From Pinibacter aurantiacus (GTDB lineage: Bacteria > Bacteroidota > Bacteroidia > Chitinophagales > Chitinophagaceae): a DNA stretch of 64,000 nt. Position 1 is the first letter of the stretch. Each line of letters begins with the position of its first letter. The position numbers and the translations under genes are program-made. Positions 28,201 through 37,000 of the stretch are shown here, piece by piece. The notes beneath the pieces were generated by a model, which saw nothing but the letters and a program-made list of their open reading frames with translations, searched no databases and was not told where the DNA came from. Where the stretch lies: NCBI RefSeq assembly GCF_019130065.1, contig NZ_JAHSPG010000013.1:310001-374000 (forward strand), written 5' to 3'.

Positions 28201-31200
28201 AATTGCACTTTCAACCGTAGTGTAGCCGCCTGCCGGATAAGCTGAACAAGGAGTGATTGCTCCATTGCCTGCCGGGAACATTTTTCTGTAAGTCTGTACA
28301 GTATTGATTTGTTCGTCTGTCAATAACTCAACGCCTGCCGGAGGAATTGTTTTCACCAAATTGCCTGCCTGGTCATAATAATACAGCGTGAAATGGTATT
28401 CGTATTGTTTTCCCTGCAACAAACCGGTTGCAGTGTTGCTTAAACATTTTGCCACATAGGCATTTCTAAATTTCTTCCTTTCAACTTCTATGTATAGTTC
28501 ATAGGCCGCAGCACCTCTTTCATAAGCAGCAGCAAGGTTGTCTGCAACGCATCCAAAATCATTTGATGGCACAGCTTTATAGGCAGCTTTGTTAAACAGT
28601 ACTGCACTGCTATTGCCAGCATTCAGGAAGTCAAGGTAATCACCAAGCGAAAGTGTGTAGCCTAATTTGTGGTTCAGATAGTTTTGAAGTAATACGTTAT
28701 AAAGTTTGCTATCTACCGCAACTGCTGAGTAATAGAGTTTAAAGCTGTTTATTAAATTATTCAGATCGGTCCATGCTACTGATTGTGAGTATCCTGTAGA
28801 AGGAGGAGGTGGCGTTGAAAATGCCACCGGAATAATCAGGGATTCGCTTAGGTACCGACAATTCTGATTACAACGTGTTACAAGATCATTCAACTGGTCT
28901 TGCGTTAAATTGTAATCCTCGCCCAGAGTTGTTTTAAGATATGTGTGGAAGGTGCTTATTGAGCTGTTGCCTTGGCTTGCATTTCCATACATTGCTAAAA
29001 CTCTATCTCTAACATCCTCTTTGATCTCAGAAATATTTTCATTTACACTGATCGGCGTTCTGTCGTATGGGTATGGGAATGCGAGCAGCTCTGCACTGAA
29101 TCCTTTCTTTACTATAGGAAGGCCAAGCGTTGATTCAAAAATGGCATTAAACGAACTGCCATCTGATAATGTGCTCGCTGCACGGATGCTTTCTGCGCTT
29201 GTAGCGTTTTGTATATTGTTTTTTGCTAACTGATAAAGATTGTTTACGAGAGTAGTAAGAACATCATCAGAAAGTGTGGTTGTTTTATAGCTCAGAAATT
29301 CTTCATCACGCACTGTTTGCAATTGCTCAAGCCAACCTGTTTTCAGCTGATTAAGGCTCAAAATCGCGGAGTCGCGTAATGGCTGCAGGGATGCTTCAGA
29401 AGTTGGGTATGGAGAACCGTTTGCTGCGGAGCACTCCACCGAACCTTCATAATAAACATAGTCATTCCAAATACGAGTTTTGTTTTTATAGTTGGCATAG
29501 TTAGCATCTGTGGGACATGATGAAACCGGCTGTGGAGCTGAGTTATCACAGGAAATACTCTGAACATAATATTGAGTGGTAACGTACTGTTGATAATTTT
29601 GACCCATCTGGATAAATACGACATGAACGCCCTCAATGTTGAAGCTCGTTTGCCCAGCTTCCAGCGTTACGGTGCGACTCGTGCCATCACCCACTTCACA
29701 GCCGGGGCAATCTGAAACCACCGCACCAAGATTTACGGTAACCTGTCTATTTACAGGGTGCGTCAACGTTACGTAGTAATGCCCAGTATAGTCGTAAGGA
29801 CCCTCACCCTCCCACATAGCATCCAAAACGAAAGAAAATTCAAAATCGTCTGCGGTTGGGCAATCTACAAACGTAGAGGAACCCTGGCAACCAAGGGCAG
29901 TTTGCGTGCCAATAAAGCAGTTCTTGCAATTTGGATAGGCAGCCTGTTTTGCAATTTCCACATATTTTGACTTCAATTGTAAATAGTAGTTCCTATACAA
30001 CTCCCACTCACGTGTTAGTGAACGGCATGACGCATCGGGACTGCAATTGTTCCAGCTATAAGCCATGGCGTCAATACCTGCATCTGACTTTTCTACTGTT
30101 GCAGGTTTACAATACAGCATCCAATCAATTAACTGCAAAATATTTTTGGAAGATTGCGCTTGATGGGATGAGTTCTTCATTACCATACCTATGGCATTTG
30201 AAAAATTGTCAAGGTCAAATTGCATTCTTTGCCTATATGCGTACCCTCTCCCGCTGCCCCAAAAAAATGGGTCGTTGTTTAACAGGGCATATATATTGTT
30301 GCGGTTGTAAAACCCTTTATCTACGGCATCTTGACCAACGGTATAAGTTTCGCGCAATGACCTGTCAAAGCCGTAGCTAACTTCATTGTTGTATGCAGGA
30401 GTTGGATTGTTTTGATCCTTGCACCACTGGTAGCCGCAATATTCAATATGTTGTATTACAAACTTGTCTGCCCATTCTGGGTGTTCGATGTATTTTTTTA
30501 TAAACTCTGACTCGGGTAGATCACGGGCGTTTTTAACAGTAATTCCATCGTCGTCTGTGTATGTGAGGTTGTAGATGTCTGTTTTGGTAGCATCTTTATA
30601 AAACCTCATCACGTTGATTGTGGGTTCCTGCATTGTATATGCGTCCGTCACTTCATCTACGGAGTATCGGGCATACTGGCCGCCCGGCATAACATCCATT
30701 TTCATTCTCGTAAGGTATTCCTCACAAGGCGAAGCGGGCGCACAGCTTAATGACTGGCATCGCGTGTGCAACGTGTTCCATGTAGTTGTTATCCAGTTTT
30801 GTACAAACGCAGAAGATGGATCGAGATTTTTGAATTTGCTACCGCTCAAAACGTCCATCACTTTTTGCCTGAAATTACTTTTCGGATCATCTACGGCAGT
30901 GCCCAATAGTTTGCAGGTTGCACAATCATTGTAACATCCTGTAAGGTCAAGATTGGATAGTTCCGTCTCAAAAAAGTTTTGCAACTTCTTAAGGTCCGCA
31001 TTATTGGCAATGTAATAATCTGTTTGATACTTGATGTTGTCTTCGCTTAGTTGAAGCGTGTAGGTGATGTTGTAGGAGCCGGGTGTGAGTTCATCAGTTG
31101 TTATCTGCCCCGTCAGCACCGTTGGGTTGCTATTACAATTAACATCGTTGCCCTGAAAGGCTGTGGTTGTAACTTTTGGGGCAACAGCTGTTCCACAATC

Positions 31201-33204
31201 ATCTTTAATTTCGATAACTACATTGTACGAGCAACTGCTACAGAATTTTCCTCCACTGTGCACAGTGGTTAACGCAGCGGGATTTATTGTATAGAATAAT
31301 TTGAATGCTCCTTTTGTTTCGGCAAGAAATGTGGCCGTTGCCTGCTTAAACAAATTTCCTGCATCCACTTTAAAATCTGATGATTGAATAATTTCATCAT
31401 TTAATTGAGTGATAGCTCCACTGGGTATAGAAGAAAGTGCATCAAGGTTTCCCGGCGCTTTATCTCCTGCCAGCGCAGTAGCAACGGTCTTTCCATTTGC
31501 GTCAATATAGCTAATGCTTGTTTGGCCATTCGGATCAATAACCATGTTTTTGAGATAATGCGAGAAGTTTCCCGCTTCCATCCCAAACAATCTGTCGAGC
31601 TCTCGCTGACTGGAAGGTTTGCCGTAAAAATATTGGGTTTCGTGCCCACTGTTGATCTGGAATGACTGCCCCACTCCACCTTGTTTTTTTATTCGTCCGG
31701 TATTGTCAGGCGTATATTGTGTGGTGGAAAATGGATAGCCGCCGGCATCGGGAACATACTTTGTAAAGTAATAGTCCTGGTAGGTAGTTTGATTTGCGGC
31801 GCTTATGAAATCGTTTGAAGGAGAATAATATCGGGATGTTCCACTTGATGTGCTCAGTGGATCCGCAGAAATTTGGCAATCTTTTCCAATGTTGGTATAA
31901 TCATAAGATTGTCCACTGTTGTTTTTATTAAACCCATTATAGTATTGAAGTCTGTTGTCTGTTGTCGGAGCCGGCAATATGCTGACAGATGGGCGTCCCA
32001 TGTTATCATAAACGCTTTCCTGGACAACCGCTTTATCGTCACTGGTGTTTATGGTCACCGACTGCCTGTTGCGCATGGAGCCATCGAAATAAGAAATGAC
32101 ATCTTTTCGTTTTCCCTCTTCCGCAAATGCAGCGGTAAACTGCCAGTTCAAAGTTGATTCATGCGCATCATTCTCACCAATTTCTATTACATAAGTATAC
32201 CCATCATTGTTTTTACTTTGCCAGTTGGTTGTTTTTCTAACGGTTGAGCTTCCCTGCAGTTCATAGGAGACACCTCTCATCCGTGCAATGATAAATCCCG
32301 AAGTGTATGGAAGGTTTATTGAATAATGGCATTTGGGAGTGGTGATCCTGGAGTTATCATTCTTCATCCAGTCATTCAACACATTTTCAGGTACATTGTA
32401 GAAGCCGGTGTTAACATCTTTATACTGTCTTTTCAACAGATCACCACGTGACCCGGATTGCTCAAGGATTTGGTCATCTATGTATGTCCATTCAAGGTCA
32501 TATTCTTCTGGGTTAGAACCTGCCTCAGCAAAGTGTGAAGGGATCCAGCTTATTTCAATTGGTGAGTTTTCAATGGGCAATGGCGGAGCTAACGTTGTCA
32601 TGGTTTGCATACCAAAACCAAGCGCTGGCAAGGTTTGCGTCGGCTTAAATGAAAGCGGTACATTCACTTGCTGGGTGAACGGATACTTTCTTTCCACTAA
32701 TATTTGGTTCTTCAAACGGAAGATCGCAGGAATATCCTTTCCCCATTCTTTTGAAGTAATTGAATTGACAACAACAATTACCTTGAATGCATTTTTAAAT
32801 TTGTACTGGGCTATGCTTGGATAAGTTTTGCCGGCAATGGTATCATATCTTACGGCCAGGTTAACGTTGTCAATTTCTGTTGGTGATTGCTGATCACGAC
32901 TGGTGAAATATTTTATCGTGACATTTAAAGTACAGGTAAACGGTTTGTTGTAGTAGTAAATGGAAGTATCACTTCTTAACTCAAAAGAAACAAGATTATT
33001 CACCGAAAGGTGTTTCACCTGGTTCCATTGCTCCAACGGAAGATTAATGAATTTATCGTCAATCACTATACAGGAATCACCTTTCTTGATGTTTCCAGTT
33101 AGCGTTTGTATATACGATTCGGTGGCAGCAAATGACCCTGCTGCGAACGCAAATAACAATACTAAAGTAGTAGCGAGTTTCTTAGGGAAGTATTGTGTTA
33201 ACAT
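22243..33204 (-). CDS. Giant RHS/YD-repeat polymorphic toxin with LamG domains and C-terminal HNH nuclease (3653 aa)
   Basis: A signal peptide (residues 1-27) is followed by a DUF6443-like region (about 345-470, QFTAAFAEEGKRKD, YDNMGRPSVSILPAP). A Cys-rich stretch of unknown fold runs to about residue 1650. LamG/concanavalin-like domains lie at about 1690-1850 and 1900-2068. The YD-repeat shell (about 2120-2750, WYDRLGRLSAS, YTYDAGGNRISKS, LTNHLGNVMATI) is interrupted by two more LamG domains (about 2845-3025 and 3081-3258) before the RHS-core end motif (YGFNGKEKDNEVSGDG, IYNPRVGRFLSVDPL, about 3321-3360). The C-terminal tip is an HNH-type nuclease: C3580-x2-C3583, D3593-H3594, H3602 and C3623-x2-C3626. 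RHS shells enclose and self-release such tips. It is the sixth of seven genes in its operon, 61 bp after the 252-residue protein. Confidence 0.92.
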   Translation of the reverse strand: MLTQYFPKKLATTLVLLFAFAAGSFAATESYIQTLTGNIKKGDSCIVIDDKFINLPLEQWNQVKHLSVNNLVSFELRSDTSIYYYNKPFTCTLNVTIKYFTSRDQQSPTEIDNVNLAVRYDTIAGKTYPSIAQYKFKNAFKVIVVVNSITSKEWGKDIPAIFRLKNQILVERKYPFTQQVNVPLSFKPTQTLPALGFGMQTMTTLAPPLPIENSPIEISWIPSHFAEAGSNPEEYDLEWTYIDDQILEQSGSRGDLLKRQYKDVNTGFYNVPENVLNDWMKNDNSRITTPKCHYSINLPYTSGFIIARMRGVSYELQGSSTVRKTTNWQSKNNDGYTYVIEIGENDAHESTLNWQFTAAFAEEGKRKDVISYFDGSMRNRQSVTINTSDDKAVVQESVYDNMGRPSVSILPAPTTDNRLQYYNGFNKNNSGQSYDYTNIGKDCQISADPLSTSSGTSRYYSPSNDFISAANQTTYQDYYFTKYVPDAGGYPFSTTQYTPDNTGRIKKQGGVGQSFQINSGHETQYFYGKPSSQRELDRLFGMEAGNFSHYLKNMVIDPNGQTSISYIDANGKTVATALAGDKAPGNLDALSSIPSGAITQLNDEIIQSSDFKVDAGNLFKQATATFLAETKGAFKLFYTINPAALTTVHSGGKFCSSCSYNVVIEIKDDCGTAVAPKVTTTAFQGNDVNCNSNPTVLTGQITTDELTPGSYNITYTLQLSEDNIKYQTDYYIANNADLKKLQNFFETELSNLDLTGCYNDCATCKLLGTAVDDPKSNFRQKVMDVLSGSKFKNLDPSSAFVQNWITTTWNTLHTRCQSLSCAPASPCEEYLTRMKMDVMPGGQYARYSVDEVTDAYTMQEPTINVMRFYKDATKTDIYNLTYTDDDGITVKNARDLPESEFIKKYIEHPEWADKFVIQHIEYCGYQWCKDQNNPTPAYNNEVSYGFDRSLRETYTVGQDAVDKGFYNRNNIYALLNNDPFFWGSGRGYAYRQRMQFDLDNFSNAIGMVMKNSSHQAQSSKNILQLIDWMLYCKPATVEKSDAGIDAMAYSWNNCSPDASCRSLTREWELYRNYYLQLKSKYVEIAKQAAYPNCKNCFIGTQTALGCQGSSTFVDCPTADDFEFSFVLDAMWEGEGPYDYTGHYYVTLTHPVNRQVTVNLGAVVSDCPGCEVGDGTSRTVTLEAGQTSFNIEGVHVVFIQMGQNYQQYVTTQYYVQSISCDNSAPQPVSSCPTDANYANYKNKTRIWNDYVYYEGSVECSAANGSPYPTSEASLQPLRDSAILSLNQLKTGWLEQLQTVRDEEFLSYKTTTLSDDVLTTLVNNLYQLAKNNIQNATSAESIRAASTLSDGSSFNAIFESTLGLPIVKKGFSAELLAFPYPYDRTPISVNENISEIKEDVRDRVLAMYGNASQGNSSISTFHTYLKTTLGEDYNLTQDQLNDLVTRCNQNCRYLSESLIIPVAFSTPPPPSTGYSQSVAWTDLNNLINSFKLYYSAVAVDSKLYNVLLQNYLNHKLGYTLSLGDYLDFLNAGNSSAVLFNKAAYKAVPSNDFGCVADNLAAAYERGAAAYELYIEVERKKFRNAYVAKCLSNTATGLLQGKQYEYHFTLYYYDQAGNLVKTIPPAGVELLTDEQINTVQTYRKMFPAGNGAITPCSAYPAGGYTTVESAISSEAYTVFQNNTSRNIEFWLYNSDPTAPLQGRVYFTGADPNSKYMCQVAIANKKLWVELYELLYEPSTQSISILRSSHGVADISGVPLQNQVLVSAQSAAGLMSGDLNLFVNGVALSVLPVSAGNGFPFDWSIQDYTAPEEQLSAFKHLRLYDRELTSDEMAANYTNGCMAPNGALASKPFPLQVWGMYNQPSACNPTSTATVINKTRTTSLLVLSDTKSSWAENVIFTAANNFTVELWAKPIQTHEIDPESYTSNTGTSGQKYAIYPVSLGSTTAASVGVSVGTNGVSVYERSSDYFSPVIVWEGPVTTWTHIAIVYTNRTPTLYINGVYKKTGTVSTRSLVLPSYNIGGGEYGTMSYGTIDEVRIWDRARTSTEISSNYNNSVLPNTPNLVGLWIMSSTNGQQIKNSTCNSLNSISMGAWGGYTTADFIGLKTLDYAEISTVTIPFVVPNHRLPTNYVYNSLNQVVSQTTPDAGTSQFWYDRLGRLSASQNAEQLAPSVTGEFANRYSYTKYDKLGRIVEVGEKTGVQETNYLTEEKSRDEGLLQVFYNGGNNRKVTVTAYDEAPTWAPAGILQRNLRKRVAATALLSFGSDANTNRDAASYYSYDQIGNVDLLTQENTAMANQEKQIITGAWGLKQIKYDYDLISGKVNKVSYQPGKWDQFFYKYTYDAENRLIGAQTSSDEINWITEAAYRYYLHGPLARMQLGQNNVQGLDYAYTLQGWIKGINGSRIYTSALPQAKDMNDDGFATSSFGPSARDVFGYTLGYYSNDYTPISSSATAFNLKYNSPALDQPVPGSQLFNGNISNATYAIGKIDNGTTIGYSYRYDQLNRLTKMRQNATGTGTTWNYQSPEQGNDPYMEDVGYDANGNIATYTRNGAADKPAMDKLTYSYNVDANGKLVNNKLRHVHDEVNEDNYSTDIDSQTEDDAYNYDKIGNLVKDISAENGLDKIKWTVYGKIESVSKANGNIITYTYDAGGNRISKSVATVDGTTITHYVRDAQGNTLGVYEYKANNNVVIQGKWLEQQLYGSSRLGMVTPNVKILASNKRANDSYDPNNDHTMYAGKRQYELTNHLGNVMATINDVRTGIAVQGSPLTLDHFEANIMTAQDYYPFGMIMPGRNFAVPAVNDETDGSGSGTGGTGTEEGHAPDPKEDWVSLKLSGSKNPSPYPLSTLISDVQNTFTVEFWVKPTTARAGFGERVNTTNGWGMPSPAVGGSSGTLIDATNNTAATSIAVGTNGVTVGEFNNAYYSMNLVWDAQIRDWTHIAVVYNNKVPSLYINGQLVHTGLASSKATVIPSSELFGNSNGSMGGNIADVRIWNFAKTAAQIQANIERGKPKDVTGLVCYYPLNEGSGTVANDASGHNRSQTLVNSATWSNGTPELTNVVKSGVDNTVTRSSLQLSGQAYTDGNYIASVGDNFTMEFWAKPTSTHEIDVERNYGGLGTSGQKYAIGPATLPPTGLLTAGAAGVSVGTNGVSVYESGGTSSWSSVLVWPGSVTGWTHIAVVYKNRQPRLYINGVLVKTGQVSSATYVMPSYSLFGCQYGTMDGQMAEVRIWSESRTQEEIVANMNKTMPKNSEWLVGYWPMNEASGTTIADQSGYNRNLTIANSAQWVSGTSDKLPVLNPTNGSGDDNNGSGGSGSGSIFGTAYRYGFNGKEKDNEVSGDGNQYDYGFRIYNPRVGRFLSVDPLQEKYPELTPYQFASNSPIQGVDLDGREIYHYTMIADKQGNAVLKNTLTEYKHGHSFFGLFYWETTIDVKRYVVDYEGKTYHIGFPLTGSGLANGWKTEDFENDYIKKPGRYFAFGFEYVDDAHSEAQSYASRILNAQNYSAETAIPMETGDDVPIPSKATNKVAASVHGGNTEAATANNSAQPTVTYEGQTYEIKAKTPYKRPNNATTPAQRKAVNQPNSKCATCGTTQGPFVADHIEPLAIEHISTGTIDKKKMRSLGAVQSQCENCSSDQSAAVRKASQQANKVIKNKGKTGG

Positions 33205-33265
33205 ATTTTGGACACGGTTAGGTGTTAAAATCTTTTTCTATTGGTTAAGGTTTGATCTTATTGAG

Positions 33266-34024
33266 TTATAAAACTCTCAACTGGAAATCTTTGTACTTTT
33301 CCGTTAACGTCACATTGTTGTCTTTTACAATCACAATTTCATTGATCATGGCATCGACATCGTATTTCACATCCATTACTTTTTTATAGTCGATATTTGT
33401 TAACCACACTCTTTTAGCATTGGTGGTATCTGTAGCAACGCCATCTTTCCACCATGCCATTGACGCTTTGGAAATGGCATAACGAAGCGTATCATAGGTA
33501 AATGAGCAGGATTTTATTTGCGGCGTATTCGGATTGCTGAAGGTTGCAATGTGATTGCCATTCTCCTCCTCCACGAATCCCGTGATGCTGCTCAGTGCGC
33601 TATCGCTCACTAATTGCTGCAGCATTAAAGGAGAGGCCATTTGCATATTTTCACCTGCAGATGCAGCGGCCACCACGACAAACTTGTTTACAGTATCCAG
33701 CTGAACAACTATTTTACCATCGGACAAGGTTTGCATGTTGTCAAGCCTTGAATAAAGCTTTTCTCCGCTCTTATAAAAACTAAAAGTTTTTTCTTCCTTT
33801 TTGATAGTTGGATTTTCGCCATCAAACAAACGGATAGTTGCCGCCACACCTATTGTCGAGTCAGTTAGTGTGTTGCTGTACATTTTTCTCAACTCTTCTT
33901 TAAGATCAGCAGATGGCAATTTTTTCCGCCCATCGTTTTTCACGTACACCGTTCTTGCCAAAGCGATAACGCCTGCTGTTGATAACACTGCGATCAATAA
34001 TATTTTGAAGCCTTTTCGTTTCAT
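33266..34024 (-). CDS. Secreted protein of unknown function in the RHS operon (252 aa)
   Basis: The N-terminus MKRKGFKILLIAVLSTAGVI is a signal peptide or membrane anchor ending near residue 24. The rest is beta-rich, with FSFYKSGEKLYSRLDNMQTL and a late NIDYKKVMDVKYDVDAMINE, and looks like a LolA/LolB-type lipoprotein-carrier or stalk fold (a shallow resemblance only). No lipobox and no catalytic motif are seen. It sits 12 bp after the 2151-residue protein and 61 bp before the RHS toxin, so it is likely made with them and may act as a periplasmic chaperone or assembly factor; this is inference from position. Confidence 0.85.
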   Translation of the reverse strand: MKRKGFKILLIAVLSTAGVIALARTVYVKNDGRKKLPSADLKEELRKMYSNTLTDSTIGVAATIRLFDGENPTIKKEEKTFSFYKSGEKLYSRLDNMQTLSDGKIVVQLDTVNKFVVVAAASAGENMQMASPLMLQQLVSDSALSSITGFVEEENGNHIATFSNPNTPQIKSCSFTYDTLRYAISKASMAWWKDGVATDTTNAKRVWLTNIDYKKVMDVKYDVDAMINEIVIVKDNNVTLTEKYKDFQLRVL

Positions 34025-34036
34025 AGTTTCGATAGT

Positions 34037-37000
34037 TTAGGGTTGTAACGTTTTGCTTTTGTATGCCTGTCTGCTCTCTTTTATTGTCATGATGCCTCTT
34101 TCGGTTTCTTTCTTCACTCTTATAGGTGTTCCTTCATCGTCGTATTCATACAGTGTTGCAAAGTTGTTTTCGTCAAGTTGTGCCATCAGTCGCATACTGA
34201 TCGGATCGTAAACGAAGGATGTGAGCTGGCCGTCGTTTGGCAATAGCCTAACATCGTCAATGTAAAGATTGCTGCCGCCGATCTCCATAGAGAAAGTTGG
34301 CTGTGCCATAAACTTCACTTCTACTTGTTTCCATCCTTCTACAACGGGCACCTCTTTCTGGGCGAAATCAATTGTATTACCATTGAGTTTCAGTGTAAGC
34401 CCGGTTACTTTATTTGAGTTGGGATTGTTGTCGTACACCCAAAAGTTTAAAATGTATTTTCTTCCATTTACAGGAGCAAACCCAAGGGCCTGCTCGTTTG
34501 CGGTTAGTATGTATTGGAACTGGCTGTTGTATGCAAGTGCAGATGTGGTAGGTGCCTCTGCATTTCCTGCAATGCTTTTAACGACCACAGAACCATTCAG
34601 GTTAAGGCTCGACTTTCCTGTGTGCGCCATCGTTCCACTGACAGTTGAGCCGGATGAAGCCAGGTCTCCCCAATCCAAATGCCTGTTTAATGGACATTGT
34701 TCAGTGGCTGTAGAAGACAAAACAAAATTGTAGTCTTCAAATCCGTCAAAAGCAATTTCATTTCTTCTTGCATTAACGCCAACGGCTGTTGCTACAGAGC
34801 CTCTATAGCCAAACAATGCAGCTCCATATCGCTTAAGCGCATCCATGTTTTCAACTTCGTTTCCTTTTTCATCGAAGTAGATCGACTCGTTGCTCATTAC
34901 CCATCTGTTGTCGATGCTGTGAGCATCCTGCAGTCCTGTTGTTTGGAATTGCCAGAAAGGATTGAACGTTGTATAGAATCCGTTCTTGCGAATATTTGTT
35001 CCGCTGTTGATTGAATTGTTTCCAGTCGTTTGATCGCGATTGACTACGTACGCAAAGTTTTGTTCAGGTCGCCAGTTACCCAACACACCTTTGTAGTAGG
35101 GGTTAATAACATTATTAAGCGGGTCCAAACAGCCATACTTTGTAGTTGTTGGAGCTACGATATGGAATCGTAATATGGGCTGATAGTCACATGTGGCGCA
35201 AGGCGCTTTTTTAAGTACAAAAGCACAATCTCCATCATTGTCCAAAATATATTTATCTCTATTGTTTTCTGTATACCACATGTAGAGTTCCTCAAGTCTT
35301 TCTTGCTGGTTCTTGGTATTATCTTGTAAAAAGTTGTTGAACTGATCATCTACTACGTCGAATACTATATTAAATGAAGCCAATGAAGCTCGGTCACCGG
35401 AAATCATTTTAAGTGGCGTTGAAATGTTACCTGGTACCTCGTGATGGTCATCGTTAAGGTTCTTGTAATGCAAGTAAAGTGGGTCCACTCCGTCAATTTT
35501 ACATAAACCGTGGGCAACAGTTTCATTTACCAGGTTCTGATCATCGCTACTGAAAATCTTTCTTCGACTTGCATCAAAATCCGCCGGAAGGGCCATCAGG
35601 GTGAAAAGGTAGTTCCTCCAACAGTCTTTGTCAATCGCACATTGTGTCACATCCGGAGCTTCGTAACTTCCATAGAATTTATTTACAGCTATGGCCCATT
35701 CGTCTTTGTAAGTAACGGCTTTGGCGTCCAGTATATTTTTGCCTGCGTCTATCTGCACCCTGTTTACACCTCCTACGTTCACTATCGGATTGTTTGTACA
35801 CACAACAGAACCGGCCGATGCAGTCAACATATTTCTGCGACCGGAGCGTAGTACAATCACTTGCTGGAGATATGGATTATGATACGTCCCATCCTTTGTT
35901 ACAATTCTCAGTCTACCGTCGCCTGACTTAATAACCCATGCTTTTTCTCCCGTGACCTTATAACTAACCATGTCTCCCGGAAACAGAGACAGCGATGCAT
36001 ACGGAAAAGCGAAAACGCCAGATCCCATTTCCCATAACATGCCCCTGGCCCCAATGTTTTTATAAGCCTCACCCATGCCTTCATAAGCCATGTAAGCCGG
36101 GTAATTAAATGAATACGTATAATCATCATATTCGTTCTGGTTTTTGGTGCACAGCACCTCTCCGGTGGTTCCGTCCCACAACATATTTTCTGCAGTAATG
36201 GAAGAACCATTCTTAACGGTCCTTACTTTTTTTAACAGGCCCGACTTATGAATTACTTTTACGGCTGACACAGAATTGTAAGCGTCCCTGTTAATATTGG
36301 CATTAATACTTACAGAAAAATATGGTACATAGAACCACAAGATTGCCATTCCTCCAGTATAAATTCCCACACTACCACCAATGCTTTCATTCACACTTTC
36401 CCGCACATCTGTAATGAAATCGATGTCTGTACCCAGAGGGACATTGCTTGTAACCGTTCCGTCTTTTTCCATCACATCCACATTGTTGTTCAATTGTTTT
36501 TCCGGTGCGTTTTCGTCTTTTACATTGTAGTAATATTCTGTAGAAGAAATATTGCTGCCACCCTTGTCATACACCTTTACAGATTTTGGTTTGCCATGCA
36601 TGTCATTCAGCTCCACTTTAAATCCCTGCGAGGTGGAAACTTTGTTGATGTACGTGGCACTGAACAGCTGCAATATCAGGCTGTTTGTATAGTTTTTCTG
36701 TTCAAGCGGCAGGTAGTCCACCAGCGTAGGAAAATCTTTTGCTGTGTAAAATTCGTTCTCTATGTAACCGGTTTCGGACACATCAGTGGGATTCGTTTCA
36801 TAGTCAGCTCCGGTGCTTCTAACGGTTACCTTGCTGTATCCAACTGCTGCTGCCGGGAAATAAGATTCACAGAAGGGTTTTTCGATGAAATGATATTTGT
36901 CGGCGCTCCAGTGTACTTTCTCGGTATAGTTTAAAGGTTCATGAAACGGATTTTCTTCGTTGCCGATTTGCGGTTCATAGGATGCTACACCTGAAGATAT

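Noticed and set aside
29931-30380. Open frame of 149 codons on the plus strand
   Set aside because: It is antisense to the RHS toxin gene, with no protein-like pattern.
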